A stretch of 8,519 nt of DNA from JBBQVO01 sp038211505 (GCA_038211505.1 JBBQVO010000149.1:1-8519); one strand, 5' to 3'. Shown: positions 1-6,631, counted from the stretch's first letter. Numbers and translations are program-made. The notes: generated by a model from the sequence alone, not told the origin.

Positions 1-1905
1 GCTGCTTCGGATCACCGCCTCGGTCGAGTCGGCGAGCATGACGATCGCCGTCTCCTTCGACTGCGGCCGCGGCCCCGGATATTGAAACAGCGCCGGATCG
101 ATCGACGGATCGTGCTCCGCCGCCTTGCGGTAGAAGTACGCCACGAGCCGCGTGCCGTGATGCTCTGGTATGAACGATACGACGCGCTCCGGCAGCCGCT
201 CGCGCTTCGCCAGTTCCGCCCCACCGATCACGTGCTGACGGATGACGACCGAGCTCTCTTCCGGCGTCATCTCTTCGTGCGGCGTCTCACCGCCGAGCTG
301 GTTCTCGATATACATCCCCGGCTGCAGCACCTTGCCAATATCGTGGTAGTAGCAGCCGACGCGCGTCAGCAACGCGTCCGCGCCGACGAGATCCGCCGCC
401 CTCTCCGCCAGGTTGCCGACGATGATGCTGTGATGGAACGTCCCCGGCGCTTCGTCCTGCAAACGTCGCAACAGCGGCGCGTTCAGCTGCGCGAGCTCCA
501 TCAGCTGCACGCGCGTTGTCACGCCGAAGAGCACGCCGACCGTGACGAACGCTCCCGCCGCGAGCACCCCGGCGCTGACGCCGTTGACGCTCGTCGCCAG
601 CGCCATCCAGCCGAGATCGCTGACTTGGCGGTCAGTGTCGAGAAACCACGCCGCCAGCAGAATCGCGTACGACACCGCCGCCACGGCGACGCCCGCCGTC
701 AGGTAACGATTCAGGCGATCGGCGCGATGCACGAGGTAGATGCCGGCGATCGGCCCGAGCGCGTAGACGCCGAGCAGCCGGAACGTATCGAGCACGCCGA
801 TCGACGCGACGAGCGACACATCGGGCAAGAAGGCGCTGATGAACGCCACCAACGCGCCGATCAGTCCCGCGATCACCACTGCTACGTCCGCTTCGAGCAG
901 CGCGGCGATCAAGATCGGCGCCGCCGCGATTGGCAGGATGAACGGCAGGAAATGCCGCGGCTCATCCGGTAGCACGAGCGGCAGGTAGAACTTCGCGATG
1001 AGCAGCGGTGTCGCCGTGATCACAGCCAGCGCGATCATGTGGCGCTCCGACGTGATGCCGCGCGGCTGCATCAGCAGCAGATACCCGGCGACGATGCCGG
1101 CGCCGATCAGCGCCAGGATCGTCGCCGCGACGACGCTGCGCCATTCGAGGCGGTTCGCCACGAGCTTCGCCGCGTGCAGCTTCTCGATCGTTACCTCATC
1201 GACGCGCGTGTCGGCCGCGAGGATCACGTCGCCCTTCTGCACGTTGACGCGCTCCGGCGATACGGCGGCGCGCGCGGCCTCCTGCCCCTGCTTCGTCTTC
1301 GCCTGGTCCTCGATCAGCGTCGAGACGATCAGCGGCCGCACGAGCTCCGCCGTGAGCAGCGCCTCATCGGCGCCGAAATCGGGCGCGATCAGCGCGTCGA
1401 CGCTGTTCTTCGCCGTCGCGACGCTGGCGTCGTCGCGGGCGATGTTCAGCTGCTGGGAGAGGACGCGACGACCCTCGGCGATGACGGCCCGCCAGCGATC
1501 GTCCGGCAGCGCCAGCACCGTATCGATGCTGCGCGGTGAGAGTTGCAGCGTCGCCAGTACGTCGCGCTTCCGTGCGACGTCGGTGTTCTGCGCGCGCGCT
1601 TGTCCGACCTGCCCCGTCGCCGTGTCATAGCGCCCAAGCTGTCCGTCTCGGATCGACTGGTCGAAAACCAGCGACGGTGGCACGGCCTTCGCTGCCTCGT
1701 CCTGCTTCTGCTTCGTCAAGAAGCTGCTCTCGAACGAGACGCTGCGTGGAGACTTGACGGTGCGCGACGCGGTGTCGCCGACACGGACATTGAACTGCCG
1801 CGGAAACACCGGAAACAGCGCGATGAGCAGCAACGCGGCGAGCGCCACGCCGAAGACGGTGGCCCTGCCGAGCGTGATCGGACGCGGCTTGCCGCGACTC
1901 AGCAT
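1..1905 (-). CDS. pgpH: 7TM-HD family cyclic-di-AMP phosphodiesterase (PgpH/YqfF type), 3' end off the window
   Basis: Reads without a stop for 635 codons from ATG 1903-1905 to the left edge, so the C-terminus is missing. Family members are about 700-850 residues. A GAGGGG ribosome-binding sequence lies 9 nt upstream (1915-1920). Layout: one N-terminal membrane helix (about 15-32), an extracytoplasmic 7TMR-HDED domain (about 36-250) ending in the family's 'VQKGDVILAADTRV' stretch, a seven-helix bundle from about 256 to 470, then a cytosolic HD domain. The junction 'LLRRLQDEAPGTFHHS' is diagnostic. Metal ligands are all visible: H491-H492 (FHHS), H521-D522 (YYHDIGK), H558 (RQH), H582-H583 (EHHGT) and D626 (LADS). 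The family hydrolyses cyclic-di-AMP to pApA on the cytosolic side of the membrane. Cyclic-di-AMP as the substrate here is inferred from family and ligands. In many bacteria this gene sits with phoH and ybeY. phoH is not immediately upstream here, and what follows is unseen. Confidence 0.95.
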   Translation of the reverse strand, partial: MLSRGKPRPITLGRATVFGVALAALLLIALFPVFPRQFNVRVGDTASRTVKSPRSVSFESSFLTKQKQDEAAKAVPPSLVFDQSIRDGQLGRYDTATGQVGQARAQNTDVARKRDVLATLQLSPRSIDTVLALPDDRWRAVIAEGRRVLSQQLNIARDDASVATAKNSVDALIAPDFGADEALLTAELVRPLIVSTLIEDQAKTKQGQEAARAAVSPERVNVQKGDVILAADTRVDEVTIEKLHAAKLVANRLEWRSVVAATILALIGAGIVAGYLLLMQPRGITSERHMIALAVITATPLLIAKFYLPLVLPDEPRHFLPFILPIAAAPILIAALLEADVAVVIAGLIGALVAFISAFLPDVSLVASIGVLDTFRLLGVYALGPIAGIYLVHRADRLNRYLTAGVAVAAVSYAILLAAWFLDTDRQVSDLGWMALATSVNGVSAGVLAAGAFVTVGVLFGVTTRVQLMELAQLNAPLLRRLQDEAPGTFHHSIIVGNLAERAADLVGADALLTRVGCYYHDIGKVLQPGMYIENQLGGETPHEEMTPEESSVVIRQHVIGGAELAKRERLPERVVSFIPEHHGTRLVAYFYRKAAEHDPSIDPALFQYPGPRPQSKETAIVMLADSTEAVIRSS

Positions 1906-1945
1906 GATTCGTCACCCCTCACGCGGAATGTCCGCGCTCGTTCGC

Positions 1946-1992
1946 ACGGAACGTGCGTGTTCACAGGTACGGAACGTGCCTGTTCACAGGTA
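1946..1992. repeat. 23-bp tandem duplication with GAAC/GTTC dyads upstream of the 7TM-HD gene
   Basis: Two abutting 23-bp units (1948-1970 and 1971-1993) differ at only two positions. Each contains GAAC-N6-GTTC (1949-1962 and 1972-1985). Another GTTC at 1940-1943 faces the first GAAC, giving the perfect inverted repeat CGTTC-GCACG-GAACG at 1939-1953. The second unit also holds CCTGT-TC-ACAGG (1979-1990), and CGCGGA-ATG-TCCGCG (1922-1936) lies just downstream toward the gene. The block fills most of the 106-bp spacer before the phosphodiesterase start. It could be a multi-site operator or a dispersed repeat. I see no T-run to make it a classical terminator for the gene ending at 2012. Confidence 0.6.
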
Positions 1993-2011
1993 TGGTATCA
2001 GGGGTGCTGGA

Positions 2012-2581
2012 TCAGGCTGCTCTCGCGAGTTCGCTCTGCGTCGCCGCCGTAGGGTGGTTGATTGCGACGATGCGCCGCAGCTGAGCGATGAACGTCTCGT
2101 GATCGCGAACGGCCACCCAGTACGACGTCACCGGCAGGTAGCGCGGCCAGAGGCGCGTCATCACGGGCTGCGACAGCGTGATTGCGACGAGCGCCCCGCC
2201 GTGGCTGCAGGAGATGCGGTCGACGAAGTTCGTCGCCAGTCCGAATCGATACCGCCAACGCGGATGCGGCTCGATCATCTCGACGCCAACCACCCAGGCG
2301 AGCGGGACATCGGCGCCAAAGAACGCCTCGAAGCGAATGCGAAGCATCGAGTCGTCGATCTCGACGAAGCTGTCGTTGATCGCCACGCTGAACACGGTGC
2401 CCGAGACGACGAACGCCGCCAGGACCGCGAGCCCGAAGATCGCGCGCTGATGATCGCTGCTCGTGCCGTTGCCGAGAGCCGGATACAGCGAGAGCAGCCC
2501 GAACACCGAGACGCCAATCACGAGCGACCTGAGCGGAATCCGGAACCAGAAGGCGTCGGCGAAGTCGAAGCGCGTTGACAT
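2012..2581 (-). CDS. Two-TM membrane protein with a PH-like C-terminal domain, function unknown
   Basis: 189 residues. ATG 2579-2581 is the first possible start because an in-frame TGA lies 12 nt upstream. No clear Shine-Dalgarno sequence precedes it, so it may be leaderless or weakly translated. Two hydrophobic segments (about 17-35 and 47-68) are followed by about 100 residues alternating hydrophobic and polar (from 'SFVEIDDSMLRIRF' to 'YWVAVRDHETFIAQLRR'), a pattern typical of bacterial PH-like (bPH) domains in small membrane proteins. I do not recognise a specific orthologue and see no catalytic motif. It ends in an alanine-rich tail. The gene stands apart from its neighbours: 187 bp after tldE and 106 bp before the phosphodiesterase, both spacers rich in palindromes. 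It is probably its own transcription unit or loosely co-transcribed with the phosphodiesterase gene. That the ORF is real seems likely from its protein-like composition, but the role is open. Confidence 0.8.
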   Translation of the reverse strand: MSTRFDFADAFWFRIPLRSLVIGVSVFGLLSLYPALGNGTSSDHQRAIFGLAVLAAFVVSGTVFSVAINDSFVEIDDSMLRIRFEAFFGADVPLAWVVGVEMIEPHPRWRYRFGLATNFVDRISCSHGGALVAITLSQPVMTRLWPRYLPVTSYWVAVRDHETFIAQLRRIVAINHPTAATQSELARAA

Positions 2582-2619
2582 ACGTTGAGATCAGCATCGG
2601 CCGCCGCCGCCGACGCGCA

Positions 2620-2633
2620 AGGGTGCACACCCT
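2620..2633. promoter_or_regulatory. Palindrome AGGGTG-CA-CACCCT, possible operator
   Basis: Perfect 6-bp arms with a 2-bp centre, 39 bp upstream of the ATG of the two-TM protein gene. Its position fits a regulator site, but no matching promoter boxes are evident. A second palindrome, TCACATGTGA, lies at 2656-2665, and GTGAC/GTCAC arms at 2662-2666 and 2677-2681. I cannot assign a regulator. Confidence 0.3.
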
Positions 2634-2682
2634 CAGACGGGTGACGGTTCGTTGATCACATGTGACAGGCGGTGCGGTCACC

Positions 2683-2709
2683 CCGCGCGGGCTGGAAAGC
2701 CCGCGCTAC
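2683..2709 (-). repeat. GC-rich palindromic element, copy 1
   Basis: On the minus strand this reads GTA, then a perfect 9-bp stem GCGCGGGCT / AGCCCGCGC around a TTCC loop, then GG. It matches copy 2 at 6539-6565 at all but one loop base but in the opposite orientation, so it is a mobile or dispersed REP-like unit rather than gene-specific sequence. It lies 60 bp beyond the tldE stop. A transcript leaving tldE would form the hairpin, but no U-tract follows, so intrinsic termination is not assured. Confidence 0.75.
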
Positions 2710-2768
2710 TTCGGTTGAAACTCCACGCCACGATCGTTGGCGATGAAATGCACCGCCGTTGCGCGCCG

Positions 2769-4121
2769 CTACAGCCCGCTGACCATCATCTTCGACATGC
2801 GGATGGTCGGCGACGCCGCGCCGGCACGCCATTCGAGATCACTGCCGACGGCGTCGATGTCGAGCAGCATCTGCTTGAGATTGCCCGACACATTGATCTC
2901 GATCACCGGGTACGCCAGCTCGCCGTTCTCTATCCAGATCCCCGCCGCGCCCTTCGAGAGGTCGCCCGTCGTCTGGTTCGCCCCGAACCCCATAAGATCC
3001 GTGAGATACAGGCCGTCTTTGATCGAGGCGATCATCTCCGCCGGATCTGTCACGCCCGCTTCCCAGATCAGATTACCGGTGCCGATCCCGATCGAGTCGC
3101 CGGCGCGCGAGGCGCTGCCGGTCGTGCGACGTCCCGAGCGCCGCGCGTAGTAGCTGTCGAAGAGAAACTGCGTGAATACACCCGCGTCGACGAGCATGTT
3201 GCGCCGCTTGCCGACGCCCTCGCCATCGAACGGCCCCGACGACAGCTGCCCCGGGATCGTTGGATCGTCGATGATGCTCACCAGGGGCGACGCGATCGTT
3301 TTGCCTTCGAAGTCCGTCAGAAACGTCGATCGCTTGAACAGCGACTCGCCGCTCGCCGCGCCGGCGACAATGCCGAGCAGCGCGCCCGTCATCGTCGGCT
3401 CGAACACGACCGGCACTTCGCGCGTTGTGATCTTGCGCCCGCCGAGCTTGCGCACGACGCGCGCCGCCGCCCGCCGGCCGACGTCCTCGGGCGATTCGAG
3501 ACGGTGGAACATGCGCTCCGCGCTGAACCAGTAGTCGCTCTGCATCTTGCCGTCGTCCTCATCGGCGACGACCGACACGGCGAAGCTCGCCACCGTGTAC
3601 GGAAAGCTGCGGCAGAAGCCGAGGCTGTTCGCCAGCACGACATCACCGCGCGCGGCGCCAAACTCGGCGCCCTCCGAATTCGTGATCCGCGAGTCGAAGT
3701 CGAACGCCGCCTGCTCCGCCCGCATCACGATGTCCCGCATCTCGTCGACCGTCAGCAATTCGATGCGCTCGTCGTAGAGCTGCAGCCCGGCGCCCGAATC
3801 CGTCGCCAGATCTTCCTTCGCCGGCAGGCCCGCGAACTCGTCGGGCTCGCTGATCTTCGCGAGATCGATCGCCGTGCGGACGATCTCGTCGAGCGCCTTC
3901 GGCGTCAGATCCGACGTGTTGCAGACGGCTGTGCGCTTGTCCTTGATGACGCGGATCGAGAATGATCGCGAACCGGCATCGACCAGCTTCTCGATCTCCT
4001 GCTTACGCACGCTGACCGTCGACTCGATGCCGCTGTGCAGGTACGCGTCCGCCTCATCGGCGCCGAGCGCGCGTGCCTTGGCGACGATGTCGCTCGCGAT
4101 CGAAAGCAGATCTTCTTGCAT
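2769..4121 (-). CDS. tldE: TldE/PmbA, non-metal subunit of the TldD/TldE metalloprotease
   Basis: 450 residues from ATG 4119-4121, chosen because family members begin close to the 'EDLLSIASDIVAKARALGAD' helix. An earlier in-frame ATG at 4143-4145 would add eight residues and leave only 13 bp after the bcrC-like stop. Neither start has a strong Shine-Dalgarno sequence. The whole length matches the U62 peptidase family: an N-terminal domain with 'VRKQEIEKLVDAGSRSFSIRV', the central 'VPVVFEPTMTGALLGI' strand-helix, the 'GLYLTDLMG' segment (about 370) and the C-terminal 'AYPVIEINVSGNLKQML' block (about 403). The HExxxH motif is absent, as expected for TldE. It pairs with TldD (4917-6359) to form a heterodimer that cleaves unfolded peptides, known for maturing microcin B17 and degrading CcdA in E. 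coli. It is the last gene of the tldD-micropeptide-bcrC-tldE run. The substrate here is unknown. Confidence 0.93.
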   Translation of the reverse strand: MQEDLLSIASDIVAKARALGADEADAYLHSGIESTVSVRKQEIEKLVDAGSRSFSIRVIKDKRTAVCNTSDLTPKALDEIVRTAIDLAKISEPDEFAGLPAKEDLATDSGAGLQLYDERIELLTVDEMRDIVMRAEQAAFDFDSRITNSEGAEFGAARGDVVLANSLGFCRSFPYTVASFAVSVVADEDDGKMQSDYWFSAERMFHRLESPEDVGRRAAARVVRKLGGRKITTREVPVVFEPTMTGALLGIVAGAASGESLFKRSTFLTDFEGKTIASPLVSIIDDPTIPGQLSSGPFDGEGVGKRRNMLVDAGVFTQFLFDSYYARRSGRRTTGSASRAGDSIGIGTGNLIWEAGVTDPAEMIASIKDGLYLTDLMGFGANQTTGDLSKGAAGIWIENGELAYPVIEINVSGNLKQMLLDIDAVGSDLEWRAGAASPTIRMSKMMVSGL

Positions 4122-4158
4122 ATGCGATGTCCGTCCCGGCCCCATCCCGGCGCAGCCG

Positions 4159-4728
4159 TCAGCGGAGCGGTTCAGGCACCACGCGCTGCACGATGTTCAG
4201 ATCGATCCAAATGAGTATCGGCCGCGCCAGACGCACCACAACCGCCGCTGCGATGCCGATTACGGCGGCGCCGGCCACATCGCCGGGATAGTGCACGCCG
4301 ACGAAGACGCGCGCGAACGCGATCACGCACGCGAGAACGAGCAGCACGATGCCAAATCGCGGACGGTACAGCCCCATTCCCGCGGCCAGAGCGAACGCCG
4401 CCAGCGCGTGATCAGACGGGAAGGACGTATCCGATCCGTGGCTGATCAGCTTCACGACGTCGGTGCGATTCACGAATGGCCGCGGATGCGTGTAGTACGT
4501 CGTGATGACCTTGCCGATGACGAGGGCGAGGACGGCCGCGATCACGGAGGAATACACCGCGACGCGCCGATTCTCGCCCGTGCCGAAGCGCACGAACCAC
4601 GACGCGACGACGATCGCCGCCATCACGAAGATCAGGTACTCAGCCGCGAACTTCATCAGGTCGTCGACGACCGTCACGCGTCCGGCGAGATCGTTGATGC
4701 CGTCGAAGATCGAGCCGTTCAAGCCCAC
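4159..4728 (-). CDS. bcrC: Undecaprenyl-diphosphatase, BcrC-type PAP2 phosphatase
   Basis: 189 residues of an integral membrane PAP2 phosphatase. The start is GTG 4726-4728. An in-frame TGA three codons upstream bounds it, and TTG at codon 3 is an alternative. Motifs: C1 with R83-P84 in 'YYTHPRPF', preceded by K73 at a longer spacing than the textbook K-x6-RP; C2 'SFPSDH' (P104-S105-D106-H107); C3 R140-x5-H146-x3-D150 in 'ARVFVGVHYPGD'. Length and collinear N-terminus ('SIFDGINDLAG...AAEYLIF') resemble Bacillus BcrC/YwoA, which dephosphorylates undecaprenyl diphosphate to recycle the cell-wall lipid carrier and gives bacitracin tolerance. About five membrane helices are apparent. It lies 30 bp after the micropeptide stop and 37 bp (or 13 bp) before tldE, so it is probably co-transcribed with both. 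The broader alternative is a PAP2 enzyme acting on another lipid phosphate, such as phosphatidylglycerophosphate. Confidence 0.85.
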   Translation of the reverse strand: MGLNGSIFDGINDLAGRVTVVDDLMKFAAEYLIFVMAAIVVASWFVRFGTGENRRVAVYSSVIAAVLALVIGKVITTYYTHPRPFVNRTDVVKLISHGSDTSFPSDHALAAFALAAGMGLYRPRFGIVLLVLACVIAFARVFVGVHYPGDVAGAAVIGIAAAVVVRLARPILIWIDLNIVQRVVPEPLR

Positions 4729-4758
4729 GGCTGCTCAGAGCGAGCGCAAGCGGCGCGA

Positions 4759-4857
4759 CTAGGCGCCAAACTCACGCTCTTCCTTCGAGCCGCCGAGCTT
4801 CGAGAATGCGAAGGCCGCGATGCCGATGATGGCGACGAGTACAAACAGCTTCTTCAT
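4759..4857 (-). CDS. Small 32-residue single-pass membrane peptide, undescribed
   Basis: ATG 4855-4857 to TAG 4759-4761, 32 residues, too short for most ORF cut-offs. It has one of the clearest ribosome-binding sites in the window, AAGGA with 6-nt spacing. The peptide starts MKK, then a hydrophobic run 'LFVLVAIIGIAAFAF' (residues 4-18), then a polar charged tail 'SKLGGSKEEREFGA'. This is the architecture of an N-in single-pass membrane peptide or an uncleaved signal-anchor; no evident signal-peptidase or lipobox site is present. It sits 59 bp after tldD and 30 bp before the bcrC-like gene. It looks superficially like the short MKK-start membrane peptides (DLW-39 type) annotated in Actinobacteria, but the DLW ending is absent. 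Function unknown. A role as a partner of the phosphatase or a substrate of TldD/TldE is speculation from position only. Confidence 0.65.
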   Translation of the reverse strand: MKKLFVLVAIIGIAAFAFSKLGGSKEEREFGA

Positions 4858-4863
4858 GGCGAT

Positions 4864-4868
4864 TCCTT
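4864..4868 (-). promoter_or_regulatory. Ribosome-binding site of the micropeptide gene
   Basis: Minus-strand AAGGA (within GGAAAGGA) is 6 nt before ATG 4857. It is the main support that the 32-codon frame is translated, since neighbouring starts (bcrC-like GTG, tldE ATG) lack such a site. Confidence 0.7.
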
Positions 4869-4916
4869 TCCGTCTTCAATGCTCCCTTGGACATCAGCAT
4901 AGCGCGTCGCCGCGCG

Positions 4917-6359
4917 TCAACCTACAGCCGTGCCGCCGACCGTCATGCCGCTGATCAGCACCGTCGGGATCCCGACGCCGACCGGCACCGACTGCCCTTC
5001 TTTGCCGCACGTCCAGCGCCCATCGCTCAGCTCGAAGTCGCTGCCGACGGCGGTCACTTTGCGCAGCACATCCGGCCCGTTGCCGATCAGGTTCACGTTG
5101 CGAATCGGCGCCGTCACCTTGCCGTCTTCGATCATGTACCCCTCGGTGACGCCGAAGACGAAGTCGCCGTTGGTGATGTTCACCTGGCCGCCGTTGAACG
5201 ACACGCAGTAGATGCCACGATCGACGGATCGGATGATGTCGTCGGGGCTCGATTCGCCGCCGAGCATGTACGTGTTCGTCATGCGCGGCATCGGATAGTG
5301 CTTGAACGACTGCCGGCGGCCGTTGCCCGTCGGCGCGACGCCGAAGTGCTTCGTGCTCATCCGATCCTGGATGTAGCCGTTGAGCACGCCGTTCTCGATC
5401 AGCACGTTGTAACCGGGCAAATTGCCCTCGTCGTCCATGTTCAGCGATCCGCGGCTATCGACTATCGTGCCGTCATCGACGACCGTGCACAGTTCCGACG
5501 CCACGACGTTGCCGATCTGGTCCGTGTAGTTGCTGGTGCGTTTGCGGTTGAAGTCGGCCTCGAGCCCGTGCCCGACGGCTTCGTGCAACAGGATGCCGCT
5601 ATCCCCCGCCGCCAGCACGACCGGAAACTGCCCGGCCGGCGCCTCGATCGCTGATTGCAGGAGCACTGCCTGCCGCGCCGCCTCGTGCGCCAGGGACTCC
5701 GGCGTGTTCGTCTCGAAGTACGCCAGCCCCATGCGGCCGCCGCCGCCCCAACGCGCCGTCTGGCGATCGCCATCGCGCTCCGACAGGCACGACACGTTGA
5801 ACCGCACGAGCGGCTGCACGTCGCCGGCGATGCGGCCGTCGCTCGTCACGACCATCACATGCTTGAGTTCGTCGATGAAGTTGACGTCGACGCGCGCGAT
5901 GCTCGCGTCGAACGCCCGCGCCGCCACGTCAGCGCGCCGGATGTAATCGACCTTATCCGCTGGCGCGACGGACACCGTGCTCGCCGACGGCTCGAAGTAC
6001 GACGCCGATTCGTAGTGCATCACGTCGATCGGCGCCGTCTTGTCGCCGCGGTTGGCGATCCGCGCCGCCGTATCCGCCGCCCGACGCATCGACTCGCGGC
6101 CGAGATCTTCCGTGTAGGCGTAGCCGATCGCGTCGCCCTGGATGACGCGGATGCCGACGCCCTGAGATGTGCTGCGGCTCGCCGTCTTCACAGCTTGCTG
6201 CTCGAACGTGATGTTCGAGCCTTCGCGGTGCTCGAAGAACAGTTCGGCGTACTCGCCGCCGCGGCTCATCGCCACGCCGAGCAGATCCGACGCGATGCTC
6301 GTATCGATGCCGTACCGGTCGTTGAAGAATGCTTCTGCTTGTCGTCCGCTGTCAGCCAT
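4917..6359 (-). CDS. tldD: TldD, zinc metalloprotease subunit of TldD/TldE
   Basis: 480 residues from ATG 6357-6359, with GGAGG at 6363-6367 only 3 nt upstream. The zinc-binding motif HEAVGH is at 259-264 within 'GILLHEAVGHGLEADFNRKR', and the conserved third ligand region 'CGKEGQSVPVGVG' starts at Cys451. Other near-invariant TldD blocks are 'ASELCTVVDDGT' (about 288), 'YNVLIENG', 'PTGNGRRQSFKHYPMPRMTN' and 'TVGGT' at the end. Length equals the E. coli protein. With TldE it forms a heterodimeric cytosolic protease in which the unfolded peptide chain is threaded to the TldD active site. It heads a four-gene unit: micropeptide, bcrC-like and tldE follow. The stop TGA is followed by GCGCG-GCGA-CGCGC, a 5-bp hairpin too small to be a confident terminator. 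In most genomes tldD and tldE are adjacent or unlinked; here they bracket two membrane-protein genes. Confidence 0.96.
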   Translation of the reverse strand: MADSGRQAEAFFNDRYGIDTSIASDLLGVAMSRGGEYAELFFEHREGSNITFEQQAVKTASRSTSQGVGIRVIQGDAIGYAYTEDLGRESMRRAADTAARIANRGDKTAPIDVMHYESASYFEPSASTVSVAPADKVDYIRRADVAARAFDASIARVDVNFIDELKHVMVVTSDGRIAGDVQPLVRFNVSCLSERDGDRQTARWGGGGRMGLAYFETNTPESLAHEAARQAVLLQSAIEAPAGQFPVVLAAGDSGILLHEAVGHGLEADFNRKRTSNYTDQIGNVVASELCTVVDDGTIVDSRGSLNMDDEGNLPGYNVLIENGVLNGYIQDRMSTKHFGVAPTGNGRRQSFKHYPMPRMTNTYMLGGESSPDDIIRSVDRGIYCVSFNGGQVNITNGDFVFGVTEGYMIEDGKVTAPIRNVNLIGNGPDVLRKVTAVGSDFELSDGRWTCGKEGQSVPVGVGIPTVLISGMTVGGTAVG

Positions 6360-6517
6360 ACGCCTCCAGTATCGGCGCGCGGTGATAGATCCCGATCATG
6401 GTAGCAGCCGAATCGCCCGCACAGGCAGCAGGATTATCCCGATGCCGACTCGCCCAGCCTCAGAACCGCGCCGCGTTTGAACGACCTCAGTTTGGCTAGC
6501 CGGGCGCTGAAAACTAC

Positions 6518-6570
6518 CTCATCCGTAGCGCGGGATCTGTAGCGCGGGCTTTTCAGCCCGCGCGGATGAG
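6518..6570. repeat. GC-rich palindromic element, copy 2, with extra half copy and alternative outer stem
   Basis: The core at 6539-6565 (GTA, stem GCGCGGGCT / AGCCCGCGC at 6542-6550 and 6555-6563, loop TTTC, GG) is the plus-oriented twin of copy 1 at 2683-2709. A partial duplicate GTAGCGCGGG stands at 6525-6534, 14 bp before the full one. CTCATCCG (6518-6525) pairs with CGGATGAG (6563-6570), so the half copy and the full copy can compete for the same 3' arm. The element is 61 bp past the stop of the APH-type gene and about 150 bp upstream of tldD. The rest of 6360-6631 shows no gene. A GATAAT sequence lies on the minus strand near 6432-6437 but lacks a matching -35. Confidence 0.7.
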
Positions 6571-6631
6571 CATCGACGTTGGCCCGTCCAACGCCGTTGC
6601 GCACAGACCTCTTCGACTTTACAGCACCCTG

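Noticed and set aside
82..972. Plus-strand open frame of 296 codons
   Set aside because: It is antisense to the 7TM-HD gene in the same codon register; the Arg/His/Asp-rich product is a typical high-GC shadow, while the minus strand shows diagnostic HD motifs.
1946..1993. Possible CRISPR-like repeats
   Set aside because: Two abutting 23-bp units without spacers and no cas genes nearby.
1998..2681. Longer minus-strand frame overlapping the two-TM protein gene
   Set aside because: The product is Arg-rich without hydrophobic segments; the overlapping frame encodes two clean membrane helices and a bounded ATG.
2683..2709. Intrinsic terminator of tldE
   Set aside because: The stem is strong, but no U-run follows on the minus strand and the same element occurs inverted elsewhere, so it is listed as a repeat.
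2652..3965. Plus-strand open frame of 437 codons
   Set aside because: Antisense to tldE, with low-complexity Arg/Ala/Asp/His composition and no recognisable motif.
3874..4902. Plus-strand open frame of 342 codons
   Set aside because: Antisense to tldE, the bcrC-like gene and the micropeptide gene; shadow composition.
4896..4920. TTGACG and TATGCT boxes after tldD as a promoter for the micropeptide gene
   Set aside because: The spacer is only 13 bp, too short for a sigma-70 promoter, and TTGACG overlaps the tldD stop.
5655..6404. Plus-strand open frame of 249 codons, and a similar one at 4887-5654
   Set aside because: Both are antisense to tldD, whose HEAVGH and CGKEGQS motifs establish the true strand.
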